A DNA stretch of 64,000 nucleotides from Catenovulum adriaticum (GCF_026725475.1 NZ_CP109965.1:248001-312000); one strand, 5' to 3'. Positions 9,167 through 19,211 are shown, counted from the first letter of the stretch. Numbers and translations: made by a program. Notes: generated by a model not told the origin, from the sequence alone.

Positions 9167-9432
9167 GCTTGCACTCAATGTTAGCGCGCGAGTTCACCAA
9201 AAATAACTTGTTTAAAATACCGTATTCGTACTCATAAGAGCAAGAGCCAAACACAATTATTCTTTAATTGCTTAAGTTTTTATCATAATTGCTACTATAA
9301 AAGCACAGGACTGTGTACAATGCGCGCAAATTCATCAATGTTTAAAAATTCAGGGTTATTTTAACTTACCAGTTAAGTAGACTGATACATTGCATTGGTG
9401 CTACTGAATTATTATTGAATCGGAAAAAGCCT

Positions 9433-11250
9433 GTGTTAGATAAATTAAGAAATATTGCGATCATCGCCCACGTTGACCACGGTAAAACAACCCTAGTTGA
9501 TAAATTGTTAGAGCAATCGGGTACGTTAGATTCTCGTGGTGATAACGACGAGCGTGTGATGGACTCAAATGATTTAGAAAAAGAGCGCGGAATAACCATC
9601 CTTGCTAAAAACACGGCAATTAACTACAAAGATTACCGCATCAACATTCTAGATACCCCTGGACACGCCGATTTTGGTGGTGAAGTAGAGCGCGTATTGT
9701 CAATGGCTGACAGCGTACTTTTATTAGTTGATGCTCAAGAAGGCCCAATGCCGCAAACGCGTTTTGTAACTCAAAAAGCTTTCGCGCATGGTTTAAAGCC
9801 AATTGTTGTTATTAATAAAATTGATAAACCTGCAGCACGTCCTGATTGGGTAATGGATCAAGTATTTGATTTGTTCGATAATTTAGGTGCTACAGATGAG
9901 CAATTAGATTTTTCAGTTGTTTATGCATCAGCTATTAATGGTTGGGCATCAATTGAAGAAGACGAAATTGGCACTGATATGACGCCATTGTTCGAAACTA
10001 TTTTAGATAAAGTTGCGCCGCCAGCAGCTGATCCGCAAGGTGACTTCCAAATGCAAATCTCACAGTTAGATTATTCTAACTATGTTGGGGTTATTGGTAT
10101 TGGTCGAGTGAAACGTGGTTCAGTTAAAGTAAATCAGGCCGTAACGGTTGTTGGTGCTGATGGTAAAACGAGAAACGCAAAAGTAGGTCAAGTATTAGGT
10201 TATTTAGGTCTTGACAGATACGAACGTGATGAAGCTAGCGCAGGCGATATTATTGCTGTTACGGGTGCTGGTGAGTTAAAAATATCAGATACTTTATGTG
10301 ATCAAAACAATGTTGAAGCTTTGCCACCATTAACGGTTGATGAACCAACAGTTACCATGACATTCCAAGTAAATAACTCTCCGTTCTGTGGTAAAGAAGG
10401 TAAATTTGTCACTTCACGCCAAATCTTAGAGCGTTTACAAAATGAATTAGTTCATAACGTTGCATTACGCGTAGAAGAAACTGATGATCCAGATAAATTT
10501 AGAGTATCAGGTCGTGGTGAACTACATTTAGGCGTATTAATTGAAAACATGCGTCGTGAAGGTTTTGAATTAGCCGTATCTCGTCCAGAAGTTATCATTA
10601 AAGAAGATGACAATGGTAACTTGATCGAACCAATTGAAACTATGACAGTTGATATTGAAGAAATTCATCAGGGTTCAGTGATGGAAGCTTTAGGTATGCG
10701 TAAAGCTGAAATGACTGATATGGTTCCAGATGGTAAAGGCCGAGTTCGTATTGACTTTACGGTTCCAAGCCGTGGTTTAATTGGTTTCCAAACTGAATTT
10801 ATGACTATGACTTCAGGTTCTGGTTTAATGTACCACTCATTTGATCACTACGGTGAGTACAAAGGTGGCACTATAGGTCAGCGCAAAAACGGTGTGTTAA
10901 TTTCTAACGGTCAGGGTAAATCTTTAACTAATGCACTCTTTACTTTACAAGAGCGTGGGCGTTTATTTATTGGTCACGGTATTGAAGTTTATGAAGGTAT
11001 GGTAATTGGTATTCATAGCCGAGATAACGATTTAACCGTTAACCCATTAAAAGGTAAGCAGTTAAATAATATCCGTGCAGCAGGTACTGACGAAGCTCAA
11101 ACCTTAACGCCACCAATCATTTATACACTAGAGCAAGCTTTAGAGTTTATTGATGATGATGAGCTAGTTGAAGTTACACCAAAAAGTATTCGTATTCGTA
11201 AGAAGTTCTTAACAGAGAACGAAAGAAAACGAGCTTCAAGAACCAAATAA
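9433..11250 (+). CDS. typA: Ribosome-associated GTPase TypA/BipA
   Basis: 605 aa from the GTG at 9433, which follows GGAA at good spacing and aligns with the usual start (LDKLRNIAIIAHVDHGKT); an upstream TTG at 9415 would add six residues. Domains: GTPase with G1 AHVDHGKTTL, G2 GITI, G3 DTPGH, G4 NKID; then EF-G-like domains and the BipA C-terminal domain with LISNGQGK and the family ending LVEVTPKSIRIRKK. It binds 70S ribosomes and helps subunit assembly and stress/cold growth. Confidence 0.97.
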   Translation: MLDKLRNIAIIAHVDHGKTTLVDKLLEQSGTLDSRGDNDERVMDSNDLEKERGITILAKNTAINYKDYRINILDTPGHADFGGEVERVLSMADSVLLLVDAQEGPMPQTRFVTQKAFAHGLKPIVVINKIDKPAARPDWVMDQVFDLFDNLGATDEQLDFSVVYASAINGWASIEEDEIGTDMTPLFETILDKVAPPAADPQGDFQMQISQLDYSNYVGVIGIGRVKRGSVKVNQAVTVVGADGKTRNAKVGQVLGYLGLDRYERDEASAGDIIAVTGAGELKISDTLCDQNNVEALPPLTVDEPTVTMTFQVNNSPFCGKEGKFVTSRQILERLQNELVHNVALRVEETDDPDKFRVSGRGELHLGVLIENMRREGFELAVSRPEVIIKEDDNGNLIEPIETMTVDIEEIHQGSVMEALGMRKAEMTDMVPDGKGRVRIDFTVPSRGLIGFQTEFMTMTSGSGLMYHSFDHYGEYKGGTIGQRKNGVLISNGQGKSLTNALFTLQERGRLFIGHGIEVYEGMVIGIHSRDNDLTVNPLKGKQLNNIRAAGTDEAQTLTPPIIYTLEQALEFIDDDELVEVTPKSIRIRKKFLTENERKRASRTK

Positions 11251-11273
11251 GTTATTTAACAAATTGTTCTGCT

Positions 11274-11302
11274 AAAAAAGCACCTATTTTAGGTGCTTTT
11301 TT
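11274..11302 (+). terminator. Intrinsic terminator of typA
   Basis: AAAAAAGCACCTA is followed by TAGGTGCTTTTTT with a tiny loop; the stem ends in a long T-run 40 bp after the stop codon. Confidence 0.9.
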
Positions 11303-11526
11303 ATTGGATAAATGAATATTTTGGGTTCTGTGCGTTTATCAGATCCAGGATTGTAATTGTTGCTAGTTTTTACAAACCAACACGATTCAGTGTTATCAAA
11401 TTGATATTTTTAATTTGATTTTTTGTATTTTCATGCAATGATATTAAAGCGCTCTGTTTATGTTGTGCTTCACTATCAAATATAAGCAAGGTGTTAGTTT
11501 CAATAAAATTTTAAGGAGTACATTGT

Positions 11527-11796
11527 ATGGCAGGGTATAAACGCAGTTTAGATCTTTCGCCAAATCAATGGTGGGATTTATTGAGTTTAGCGCAAAAGTT
11601 TTCTGCTAATTCGTTATTTCAATTTGGCTATCAGCTTGCTTTTATTCGCAATACGGATAAAGGAAAGTTGGCAGTTTTAATTAGAGAAGATAATAACTTA
11701 GCTGCAATCACGGAAGATGGAGAGCTCGATGCCCATCCAAATATTGTTTTAAGAAATCAGCCGGTCTTAGGATCGCAAGATAAAAAAGCAGGTTAA
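11527..11796 (+). CDS. Conserved small protein of unknown function
   Basis: 89 aa with a strong AAGGAG site before the ATG, so it is very likely translated. No signal peptide or membrane segment. The N-terminal half is aromatic-rich (LSPNQWWDLLSLAQKF), followed by a strand-turn-strand pattern (LAFIRNTDKGKLAVLIREDNNLAAI) and a short polar tail. No family was recognised. It is monocistronic, ending at a shared terminator with the convergent gene. Confidence 0.7.
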   Translation: MAGYKRSLDLSPNQWWDLLSLAQKFSANSLFQFGYQLAFIRNTDKGKLAVLIREDNNLAAITEDGELDAHPNIVLRNQPVLGSQDKKAG

Positions 11797-11803
11797 ACTT
11801 AAG

Positions 11804-11835
11804 CGCTAAAAAGGACTTCCTTCTTAGCGTTTTTT
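11804..11835. terminator. Bidirectional terminator between convergent small genes
   Basis: CGCTAAAAAGGA and TCCTTCTTAGCG form a stem followed by a T-run on the plus strand and, in reverse, an A/T-rich flank. It overlaps the last codons of the minus-strand gene. Confidence 0.7.
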
Positions 11836-12057
11836 CTTTCTAAGTTTGACGATTTTTGTTTCTGTTTTAATTTTTTGTGGTTTCACTGTTGAAACAAATA
11901 CCAGCCAACCCAGCCAAGATAATAATACAGTTGCCAGCAACCATGCATTTTTCTCTTGCCCGCTGACTCTTTTGTCGCTTGAAACTAAAGCGATAGGCAT
12001 TAAAAATACACAAATCCCAATTACATAAAGCAATAAATCGAGCTCAGATACTCCCAT
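11824..12057 (-). CDS. Small two-helix membrane protein, unknown
   Basis: 77 aa with two hydrophobic helices (about residues 6-26 and 39-59) joined by a short polar loop (SSDKRVSGQEKN) and a strongly basic C-terminal tail (KIVKLRKKKR). The positive tail predicts both ends in the cytoplasm. The layout resembles small superinfection-immunity or phospholipase_D-nuclease N-terminal type proteins, but no family can be assigned. Confidence 0.55.
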   Translation of the reverse strand: MGVSELDLLLYVIGICVFLMPIALVSSDKRVSGQEKNAWLLATVLLSWLGWLVFVSTVKPQKIKTETKIVKLRKKKR

Positions 12058-12157
12058 TTTTTAGCACACTCCGATGCAGTTTTACCCGACAAAATATAAA
12101 TGCGATATCTGTTAAGTATAGAGGTTTAATTTAAAATTGCTTATGTTTATAAAGCAC

Positions 12158-12649
12158 TTAAGCAGGTTTAGGTGGCTCTATTAGCAACTCACAAAATCGA
12201 ATAAACCCACTTAAATTGTTTTTATGCCATGATTGTTTTACTTCATTGCTTTGTTTCATAATCACTTGTTTCAAATCTTGTGCTGAAAAGTCAGAGCTAC
12301 GATCTAAATAGCGGGCAACGGATTTGCTCACAGATTCATTTTTTAAAGCGACATCCGCAATAATATTGCAATACTGAGAAAGAATGGCTTCAGCTAATTG
12401 AATAGTGTCGGCAGAATCATCAGTGGCAAATGATTTATTTTGGTTAAGCTTAGTTTGCAGTAAATCTGCTTGATTTTGGGCCAGCTGCAATAAAATATCA
12501 TTTTGATGTTTAGTTGAGCTGTGCATGTTATTTAAGCGAGCTTTCGATACTTTAAGCTCTCGTTTTAGCACTTCTGCACGGTAAAACAGATAAAATACAA
12601 TTACCGTTAACATGCCAATAATGGCTGAAAACAACACAGTAAGCCTCAC
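12158..12649 (-). CDS. Membrane-anchored coiled-coil protein, unknown
   Basis: 163 aa: one N-terminal TM helix (about 4-24), then an alpha-helical region rich in Lys/Gln/Leu (coiled coil about 25-75) and a helical C-terminal part ending in a Pro-rich tail (EPPKPA). No recognised domain. It is divergent from the SMC-like operon and shares a 150-bp control region with it, which suggests, but does not show, a link. Confidence 0.6.
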   Translation of the reverse strand: MRLTVLFSAIIGMLTVIVFYLFYRAEVLKRELKVSKARLNNMHSSTKHQNDILLQLAQNQADLLQTKLNQNKSFATDDSADTIQLAEAILSQYCNIIADVALKNESVSKSVARYLDRSSDFSAQDLKQVIMKQSNEVKQSWHKNNLSGFIRFCELLIEPPKPA

Positions 12650-12797
12650 TTTAATTTTACAATTTAAGATAATAAGAGGTTAAAAAATATCATAAAAATA
12701 GCATAACCGTTAATTTTATTTATAAACGATTGAGATATAGCAACCACGCCCTTATATCTATCAGGTTTATTCAAATTGTTTATAAGAAGATTATATT

Positions 12798-15700
12798 ATG
12801 CCAAGTTTGCAGCGGATTATATTAATAGATACGCATTTACCCGGAGTGGTAGAACTAAAATTAGATGGGCACACCAACATATGTGGCACTAATGCGTCTG
12901 GTAAAACCACACTGCAACGGCTGATCCCAGTTTTTTATGGTGAATTTCCAAGCCGCGTTGTACCCTCAACCCGAGACAGCTTTGAGCGTTGGTACTTACC
13001 CAGAGAATCCAGCTTTATTGTTTACGAATATCAAAGAAATAACGAGCAAACGTGTCAGGCTGTATTGTCTTCATCTGGTTCAGGGGTTAACTATCGGCTC
13101 ATCAGTAAAGGTTTTGAGCTAGAAGACTATTTACCATTACAAGCAAATGGTGAACACAAACCCGTTACTATGGTGGAATTAGGGCGAAACATGAAGCGCT
13201 CAGGTGTTAACCAAACCAGCTTACTGAACACCTCTCAATTTAGAGGTATTATCCAAAATGATCGCAGCCAACTTAATAATAGCAGTAATAGCCGAGAGCT
13301 ATTAGCTTACGCGCGTTTATATAGCTTATGCGAAGCAGACGCTGGTTTACGTCATATTGAAAAACTGGCTAAAGCGGTACACTCAAAAGAAGGCAAAATG
13401 GAAACCATTAAAGCGATGGTTTCAGCAATTTTAGAAGAAGATGGTGTTGTGCCTCCCAGCTCAAAATTAAACCTAAATAAAGTGGATGAATGGATTAAAG
13501 AGTGCCAATTAATCCAAGGGTTTGATGCGATTAAACCTGAATTTGAACAACTTGAGCAAAGTTATCAGCAATTACAAAACAACGAAAAAAGACTAGCCGA
13601 GCTTAAACAGCACTATGCGTTAGATTTAAGCAAACTCAGCAAAACCTTAACTGAAAACCAAGCCAAGCTTGAAGAAAGCTCGCTCGATTTACACCAATTA
13701 GAAAATAATTGGACTCACCAAAGAGATAGCCTTAACCAAAGCATTTCTGCCGCCAAAGCAGATGTTCAAAAATACGAGCAAGATTTAGATCAGGTTGAGC
13801 AAGATTATTTAACTTGGCAAGATAAAGATATTGAATCGTTACAACAAAATTTAACCGAACTACCCAGATGGAAAAGCGAACTTGAATCGGCGCAAGCAAG
13901 ATATTTACTGCTGACAGAAAAGCACTCAGACATTGAAGCAGCCTTTAATAAACGTTTAGCAGAGCTAAGTGAAAAATATAGCCAAGAAATAGACATTTAC
14001 CGAGCCGAAAAAGAAGACAAAGCCGAGCAATTGTCTGAGCATAAACAAGCGCAAAATACTCAACTACAAAAATTAAAGCAAAACTACCAGCAGCAAAGCC
14101 AAAGCGTTCAATTAGAGTTTAGCGAAGCCATGCATCAGCTTGAAAAACAACAAGCTGAACTTAAAGTTGAATTAAATCATTTAGGGTTTAGCCAAGCTGA
14201 GCAAACCGAGCTGGATTTATTAGATGCGCAAATTAAAGAAACCAGCGGCATTGAAGATGCCGCCCGCGATGAGCAACAAGCACTAGAGCAAAAACTGAAA
14301 AGTGCAGAGCAAAACCGACGTCAAGCTGACGAATTGCTTGCTAAAGCACGCCAGCTCAGTTTAAAACGCGAAAAACAAGTTGAAGCGGTTGAAGCCCTGT
14401 TGTATCCAGGTGAACAAACGCTATTGGAATTTTTGCGTAAGCAACAACCCGAATGGGAGCTTGATATAGGCAAGGTGATTCATCCTGACTTATTAAAACG
14501 CTCAGATTTAGCGCCGCAACTGGCACAAGCGTTAACCCAAGATTCTACAACCGGTATTTACAATGTACTCGTTGATTTATCGGCGATTGAAACCCCAGAA
14601 TACGCACAATCAGAACAAACTTTAAGAGAGAAGCTAACCGCGGCTCAAACCGACCTAACAGGTGCTGAAACGGCTCAGCAAAACGCAGAAAGCGAACTGG
14701 CCAAAACCAATGAGCAAGTTCAACAAATTGAACGCCAGTTAAGTCAGTTAAAAATTTCGGTAACAGATAAAACTCAAGCTCGAAAACGCTTACAGCAAGA
14801 TAAAGATGCATTGGTTTCTCAATATCAGCATGGTTTGGCAGAGCGTCGCCTCAAGCTTGAAAAGCAGCTTTCGCAACTTAAACAAAGGTATCAAGCGCAG
14901 CAATCGGAACTGGATGCTTGCTTACAAGAAATTGAAGAACAACAGGTAGAGGCTGAGTTAGAGCATAAAGCACACTGGCAGCAACTGATTGCTGATACAC
15001 AACAACAAATAGAGCAAATAGAGTTACGTATTAAGCAAGCACAAACTGGGCTTAAACAAGATAAAAAGCAAGCCAATTTGTGGGTTGAAAATGAATTAGC
15101 CAAACGCGATGTTGATGTTGATGAAATTTCACTACTGAAAAAATCTATACAAAAGCTTAACCAAGATATTAAACATACCGAAGACAACCGCAACCTAGTT
15201 AATGATTATTTGCATTGGTATAACACCATATTTAATGGTCATAAACTCACTTGGCAAGCTGAACTTAATCAAGCAAAGCAAGTTTTATTAGAAACGGAGC
15301 GCAGCCTTAATCGCCAGCTAAAAAGCTATCAAACAGAGCGTGAGCAACAACTTACCCAGCAAACTCAAATTGAACAAGTTTTACGAGAAGCCAAGCAGCA
15401 AGAAAGTGACCTGCAACAAGTTAACCGCCAAATTGCTAAATTAAAACTGCCGCCCGAGCAGGTAACAAAAGAAAACGCTAATTTAGCTCAGCGCATTACT
15501 CAAGGCCAAACTTTATTAACTGAACGAGAGCAATTGCAAGCTGAAATTAAAACCCAGCTTGAACGGTTTGATCGCTTAATTGCCTCACAATCGGGCTCAG
15601 GTTTAGCTGAAATTTGGGAAAAGTCTCGCGAAGAGTGCAGCCAAACTAATGCACAAGGCATTATTGTATTAGATCACCGAAAGCTGGTTGAAAAGTTATC

Positions 15701-16499
15701 TGAATTAATTCATGTTTTTGTGCCCCAGCGACTACAAGGTTTACGTGACCAAGGCAAAATATTTGGCAAAGACTTATCTAGTTATTATCAAGTATTGGCC
15801 GATATTGATAAACGCATTGCCAGCCAAAGTAGTCGAATTAGTAAAGAGGTTGACGCAGAGCTATTTCTTGAAGGGGTGTCTGAATCGCAAGTTAACATTC
15901 GCTCTAAAATCAGTGAACTCGAATTTTGGCCAGAGCTCAAATATTTCCAACAACTGTATTTAGAATGGATAGAGCAAGGTGCGCACGAGCTCCCAACACA
16001 AGAGTATGCGCAAAGCATAAAACAAGCGTTAGACATTATCGGCCGTTCAGCTTTATCTGGCGGTATTAGTAAATTATTAGATATAGAGTTAAAAATTAAA
16101 GAAGGTCAAAGCGTATTAATAATTCGTACCGACCGCCAGCTAAATGAATCCTCAAGTCATGGTATGGCTTATTTAATTTTATGTAAGTTTTTATTGGCTT
16201 TTACTCGTTTATTACGGGGCAATTCAAAAGCGACGATTCACTGGCCCATTGATGAGCTAGGCACTTTACACCAAAGCAATGTTAAAAAGATTTTCACCGC
16301 TTGTGAGCATAATAATATTTGTGTGGTTGGCGCGTTTCCAAACCCAGAATCAGAAGTGCTTAATTTATTTGAAAACCGCTATTTAATTGATAAAGCGAGT
16401 AAAAAATTACAGGTTGTGCAGCCCAGAATGAACCCCATTAGCGCACGAATTAAAGCCAAACAAGCGAACCAGATTGAAAATGAAGGAGCCGGCGCATGA
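12798..16499 (+). CDS. SMC-like ATPase (MksB/JetC/DUF3584-type), 1233 aa
   Basis: Visible architecture: Walker A GTNASGKTT at residues 30-38; a long coiled coil from about 245; a globular hinge-like insert around 534-605 (LLEFLRKQQPEW...IYNVLVDLSAIETPEY); a second coiled coil to about 930; then an ATPase head lobe with a signature-like SSSHGMAYL (about 1118) and Walker B IHWPIDE (about 1150). Length and layout fit DUF3584/MksB/MukB-type condensin subunits. It should bind and move DNA with the next two gene products. The next gene overlaps its stop (ATGA), so the operon is translationally coupled. MukB proper is longer, and the N-terminus differs. Confidence 0.8.
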   Translation: MPSLQRIILIDTHLPGVVELKLDGHTNICGTNASGKTTLQRLIPVFYGEFPSRVVPSTRDSFERWYLPRESSFIVYEYQRNNEQTCQAVLSSSGSGVNYRLISKGFELEDYLPLQANGEHKPVTMVELGRNMKRSGVNQTSLLNTSQFRGIIQNDRSQLNNSSNSRELLAYARLYSLCEADAGLRHIEKLAKAVHSKEGKMETIKAMVSAILEEDGVVPPSSKLNLNKVDEWIKECQLIQGFDAIKPEFEQLEQSYQQLQNNEKRLAELKQHYALDLSKLSKTLTENQAKLEESSLDLHQLENNWTHQRDSLNQSISAAKADVQKYEQDLDQVEQDYLTWQDKDIESLQQNLTELPRWKSELESAQARYLLLTEKHSDIEAAFNKRLAELSEKYSQEIDIYRAEKEDKAEQLSEHKQAQNTQLQKLKQNYQQQSQSVQLEFSEAMHQLEKQQAELKVELNHLGFSQAEQTELDLLDAQIKETSGIEDAARDEQQALEQKLKSAEQNRRQADELLAKARQLSLKREKQVEAVEALLYPGEQTLLEFLRKQQPEWELDIGKVIHPDLLKRSDLAPQLAQALTQDSTTGIYNVLVDLSAIETPEYAQSEQTLREKLTAAQTDLTGAETAQQNAESELAKTNEQVQQIERQLSQLKISVTDKTQARKRLQQDKDALVSQYQHGLAERRLKLEKQLSQLKQRYQAQQSELDACLQEIEEQQVEAELEHKAHWQQLIADTQQQIEQIELRIKQAQTGLKQDKKQANLWVENELAKRDVDVDEISLLKKSIQKLNQDIKHTEDNRNLVNDYLHWYNTIFNGHKLTWQAELNQAKQVLLETERSLNRQLKSYQTEREQQLTQQTQIEQVLREAKQQESDLQQVNRQIAKLKLPPEQVTKENANLAQRITQGQTLLTEREQLQAEIKTQLERFDRLIASQSGSGLAEIWEKSREECSQTNAQGIIVLDHRKLVEKLSELIHVFVPQRLQGLRDQGKIFGKDLSSYYQVLADIDKRIASQSSRISKEVDAELFLEGVSESQVNIRSKISELEFWPELKYFQQLYLEWIEQGAHELPTQEYAQSIKQALDIIGRSALSGGISKLLDIELKIKEGQSVLIIRTDRQLNESSSHGMAYLILCKFLLAFTRLLRGNSKATIHWPIDELGTLHQSNVKKIFTACEHNNICVVGAFPNPESEVLNLFENRYLIDKASKKLQVVQPRMNPISARIKAKQANQIENEGAGA

Positions 16500-17131
16500 T
16501 GAGTCAACCAGGTTTAGTATTAGAGCGTTTATTATCAGGTGAGTTTATTTGCCGGGTTAGTTATGAAGATGGCTTTGAGTTTTTAAAAAATAGCCAAAAT
16601 GCAGCGCAGATTGAACAGCAACTTAATTTATTAAATCGCACTTTATCAACCGCGGTAGACGATGAAGTTTATTTTGCCAGCTATCTATCACTGGCAGACA
16701 AAGAGTGCAAAGTGCTTGAGCGCCAGTTTAAAGAGATAACCAGCAACTTATTACCATTAACTGAATGGTTATTATTAGTGCAAGAAAGCAGTGGTAAAGA
16801 CATGCCATTAACGCAAGGGGCGGCCATTCGTTTAAACGAACTACAAACCACAATTGAAGACACCCCAGCACTAGCAGAGCAATTGACTAAGATATCGGCT
16901 TACCCTTTATTTAACTCAACCAGTAAAACCGTTGATGGCCAAATTAAACAAGTTTTCAAACGCTTAAGCGAATTGGGCTATTTACAAAAACCAAATCCAG
17001 AAAAGCTAATTTATATTGCCACCGGCAAGCTAGATTATATTTACGAAGTGATACGCTTTATTGATGAAACTGAAAGCCTATCGCTGACTGAGCAAGCTGA
17101 AGCTGCCATGCAGCAAGGTAGCTTACTGTGA
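16496..17131 (+). CDS. MukE/MksE/JetB-like condensin accessory protein
   Basis: 211 aa, no signal or TM. The middle is helical, and the C-terminal third (VFKRLSELGYLQ...YIATGKLDYIYEVIRFIDETE) looks like a winged-helix turn followed by a helix, as in MukE/MksE proteins that bridge kleisin and SMC heads. Its place between an SMC-like ATPase and a kleisin-like gene, with ATGA and GTGA overlaps on both sides, supports the role. Assignment depends mostly on gene order and size. Confidence 0.6.
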   Translation: MMSQPGLVLERLLSGEFICRVSYEDGFEFLKNSQNAAQIEQQLNLLNRTLSTAVDDEVYFASYLSLADKECKVLERQFKEITSNLLPLTEWLLLVQESSGKDMPLTQGAAIRLNELQTTIEDTPALAEQLTKISAYPLFNSTSKTVDGQIKQVFKRLSELGYLQKPNPEKLIYIATGKLDYIYEVIRFIDETESLSLTEQAEAAMQQGSLL

Positions 17132-18345
17132 AGGATAATCTGACCCAAGTTGGCGCTAAATTTTTACGAGCATTAAGCCGCCACAGTGAGCTTATTATGC
17201 AAACCTACCTGACAGGTACGGTTGATGAAAGCCAATATTCGCCCCAAGTATTAGAAAACTTGCAAAATTTAGGCATTATTTGGCGACCTGATGCTGAATC
17301 TGATATGCGTTTGCGTCGGGTGGTGCGAGCTTTGCTTGAGGAAGGCTTAAGTGATGAACGCAATCGCCAAATCGACGCTAATATTGGCGGCTCGCTTAGC
17401 AAAGTAATGACGTTGGTTGCGCATTATAAAGAAGCTTGCGACAAACATAAGTTTGCAGAAGCATCCGCGCATTTAGCCGAATTAACCGAATTAATTTATT
17501 CAATGGTGGATGCGTTAAGACAAAGTGTTAGGGCCTTATGGGCACGTATTCATAAAGAATTTGGTTATGTTGCTTCAATAGGCGCTAAAATTCGTGAAAA
17601 CCAATTAGCGCAAAGTCAGGTAAGCCAAATGCTGGCGCAGCTTGAATTATTTGAGTTTGATAAATTAGCGCAAGAAGCGGGCAGCAACCGAGATTTACGG
17701 CGCTTATTAGTGGTTACTTTGCAATCTAACTTTTCATTAATTAGCCAAGAGCTTAGTTTAGCGCAAGGCCGGTTAACTGAATTGCTGGGGCGTTTTCGTG
17801 AGTTTCAGGGTAAAACCCGGCTGCTTAAAGGTTTTGTATTGCATTTAGAGCAAAACCCAAGCTATCAACCTGCTCAATACGCAAAACATAGTCAGGTGCC
17901 TAATTTATTTAATCAAGCCGATAGCATTATAAAACCTGCGGCAATTGATATAAATAACCCTGAACATGAAGCTGATTTAACTCATATAGTAGCGCGATTA
18001 AAATCGATTTATCATCTTAAATCTCAGCCTGTTGCCAGCGCTGCGCAGGCTATTCAGGTTGAAGCCATGGCTCAGGTTGAATTAGATGAAAATAAAGTAA
18101 AACAAGCGGTAGAAGATTATTTTTGCCAAATTATTGATAGCGGTGAGCGTCAGTCTGCACTTGAGTATCATCAACAATTAGGCTTAGAGTTTGATCCTGA
18201 AGTTTGGTTATACCAAGTGATAGGTGAGTATGAAGCTTTGTCTGACAGTGAAAAAAGCTTTTTTGAAGTTGAGAAAAACTTAAAAGATCATCCGCTTTAT
18301 AGCGGCAATAAAATAATTGAAGATGTTGAGCTATGGTTTAGTTAA
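17128..18345 (+). CDS. Kleisin-like subunit (MukF/MksF/JetA-type)
   Basis: 405 aa starting with GTG that overlaps the preceding stop (GTGA). The N-terminal ~90 residues look like a winged-helix dimerisation domain, followed by a long helical middle (about 100-235) and a small C-terminal winged-helix-like region (YFCQIIDSGERQSALEYHQQLG). This order is typical of MukF-type kleisins. It would link the SMC heads. No fourth gene (JetD/MksG nuclease with a TOPRIM domain) follows; repeats begin 20 bp after the stop. Confidence 0.6.
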   Translation: MKDNLTQVGAKFLRALSRHSELIMQTYLTGTVDESQYSPQVLENLQNLGIIWRPDAESDMRLRRVVRALLEEGLSDERNRQIDANIGGSLSKVMTLVAHYKEACDKHKFAEASAHLAELTELIYSMVDALRQSVRALWARIHKEFGYVASIGAKIRENQLAQSQVSQMLAQLELFEFDKLAQEAGSNRDLRRLLVVTLQSNFSLISQELSLAQGRLTELLGRFREFQGKTRLLKGFVLHLEQNPSYQPAQYAKHSQVPNLFNQADSIIKPAAIDINNPEHEADLTHIVARLKSIYHLKSQPVASAAQAIQVEAMAQVELDENKVKQAVEDYFCQIIDSGERQSALEYHQQLGLEFDPEVWLYQVIGEYEALSDSEKSFFEVEKNLKDHPLYSGNKIIEDVELWFS

Positions 18346-18364
18346 TGAGGGTTTAGATTAATTC

Positions 18365-19195
18365 GTCATACCCGAGCCGTCGGGTATCCGTTTAGCGGCA
18401 TTAATTTTTATTTTTAGACTTAAAATATTAAGCAATCGCAAGGCTGGTTGGTTTTGTGGTTTTTATTGCATTGTTCACGATGGCGGGATTCCTGCCTGCG
18501 CAGGAATGACGGCTAATACAGGCATGACGGCTATTATTTGTCATACCCGAGGCGTCGGGTATCCATTTGGCAACATTCATTTTTATTTTTAGACTGAAAA
18601 TATTAAGCTACCGTAGGGCTGGTTGGTTTTGTAGTTTTAATTGCATTGTTCACGATGGCTGGATTCCTGCCTGCGCAGGAATGACGATAAATACAGAAAT
18701 GACAGCTATTATTTGTCATACCCGAGCCGTCGGGTATCCATTTGGCAGCATGAATTTTTAATTTTAGACTTAATACTTGAATTCAAGAACTAAGCAATCG
18801 CAGGGCTGGTTGGTTTTGTGGTTTTTATTGCATTATTCGCGTTGGCTGGATTCCTGCCTGCGCAGGAATGACGGCTAATACAGGCATGACGGCTATTATT
18901 TGTCATACCCGAGGCGTCGGGTATCCATTTAGCGGCATTAATTTTTATTTTTAGACATAAAATATTAAGCAACTGCAGGGCTGGTTGGTTTTGTGGCTTT
19001 TATTGCACTGTTAGCGTTGGCGGGATTCCTGCCTGCGCAGGAATGACGATAAATACAGAAATGACGGCTATTATTCGTCATACCCGAGGCGTCGGGTATC
19101 CATTTAGCGGCATTAATGTTTATTTTTAGACTGAAAATACTAAGCAACCGCAGTGCTGGTTGGCTTTGTGGTTTTAACCCGTTTGCTATGTCAAC
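18365..19195. repeat. Direct array of ~175-bp units with two palindromes each
   Basis: GTCATACCCGAGSCGTCGGG recurs at 18365, 18540, 18715, 18902 and 19077, giving periods of 175, 175, 187 and 175. Each unit has palindrome A (TACCCGA...TCGGGTA), an A/T-rich spacer with a GGCTGGTTGG element, and palindrome B (TTCCTGCCTGCGCAGGAA). The third unit carries a 12-bp insertion (TTGAATTCAAGA). The last unit lacks palindrome B. Palindrome B is like the REP-type repeats common in proteobacteria. No gene is supported in this stretch. Confidence 0.92.
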
Positions 19196-19211
19196 AGGGT
19201 TGCCCTTGTAA

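Noticed and set aside
13805..15193. Antisense open frames over the SMC coiled coil
   Set aside because: Low-complexity Ser/Leu/Cys-rich shadows of a Gln/Glu/Leu-rich coiled coil on the real strand.
18365..19195. CRISPR array
   Set aside because: Units are ~175 bp with almost identical 'spacers'; no cas genes; repeat is far too long.
18346..19211. JetD/MksG nuclease gene after the kleisin-like gene
   Set aside because: Looked for specifically; only repeats and then the GNAT fragment are present.
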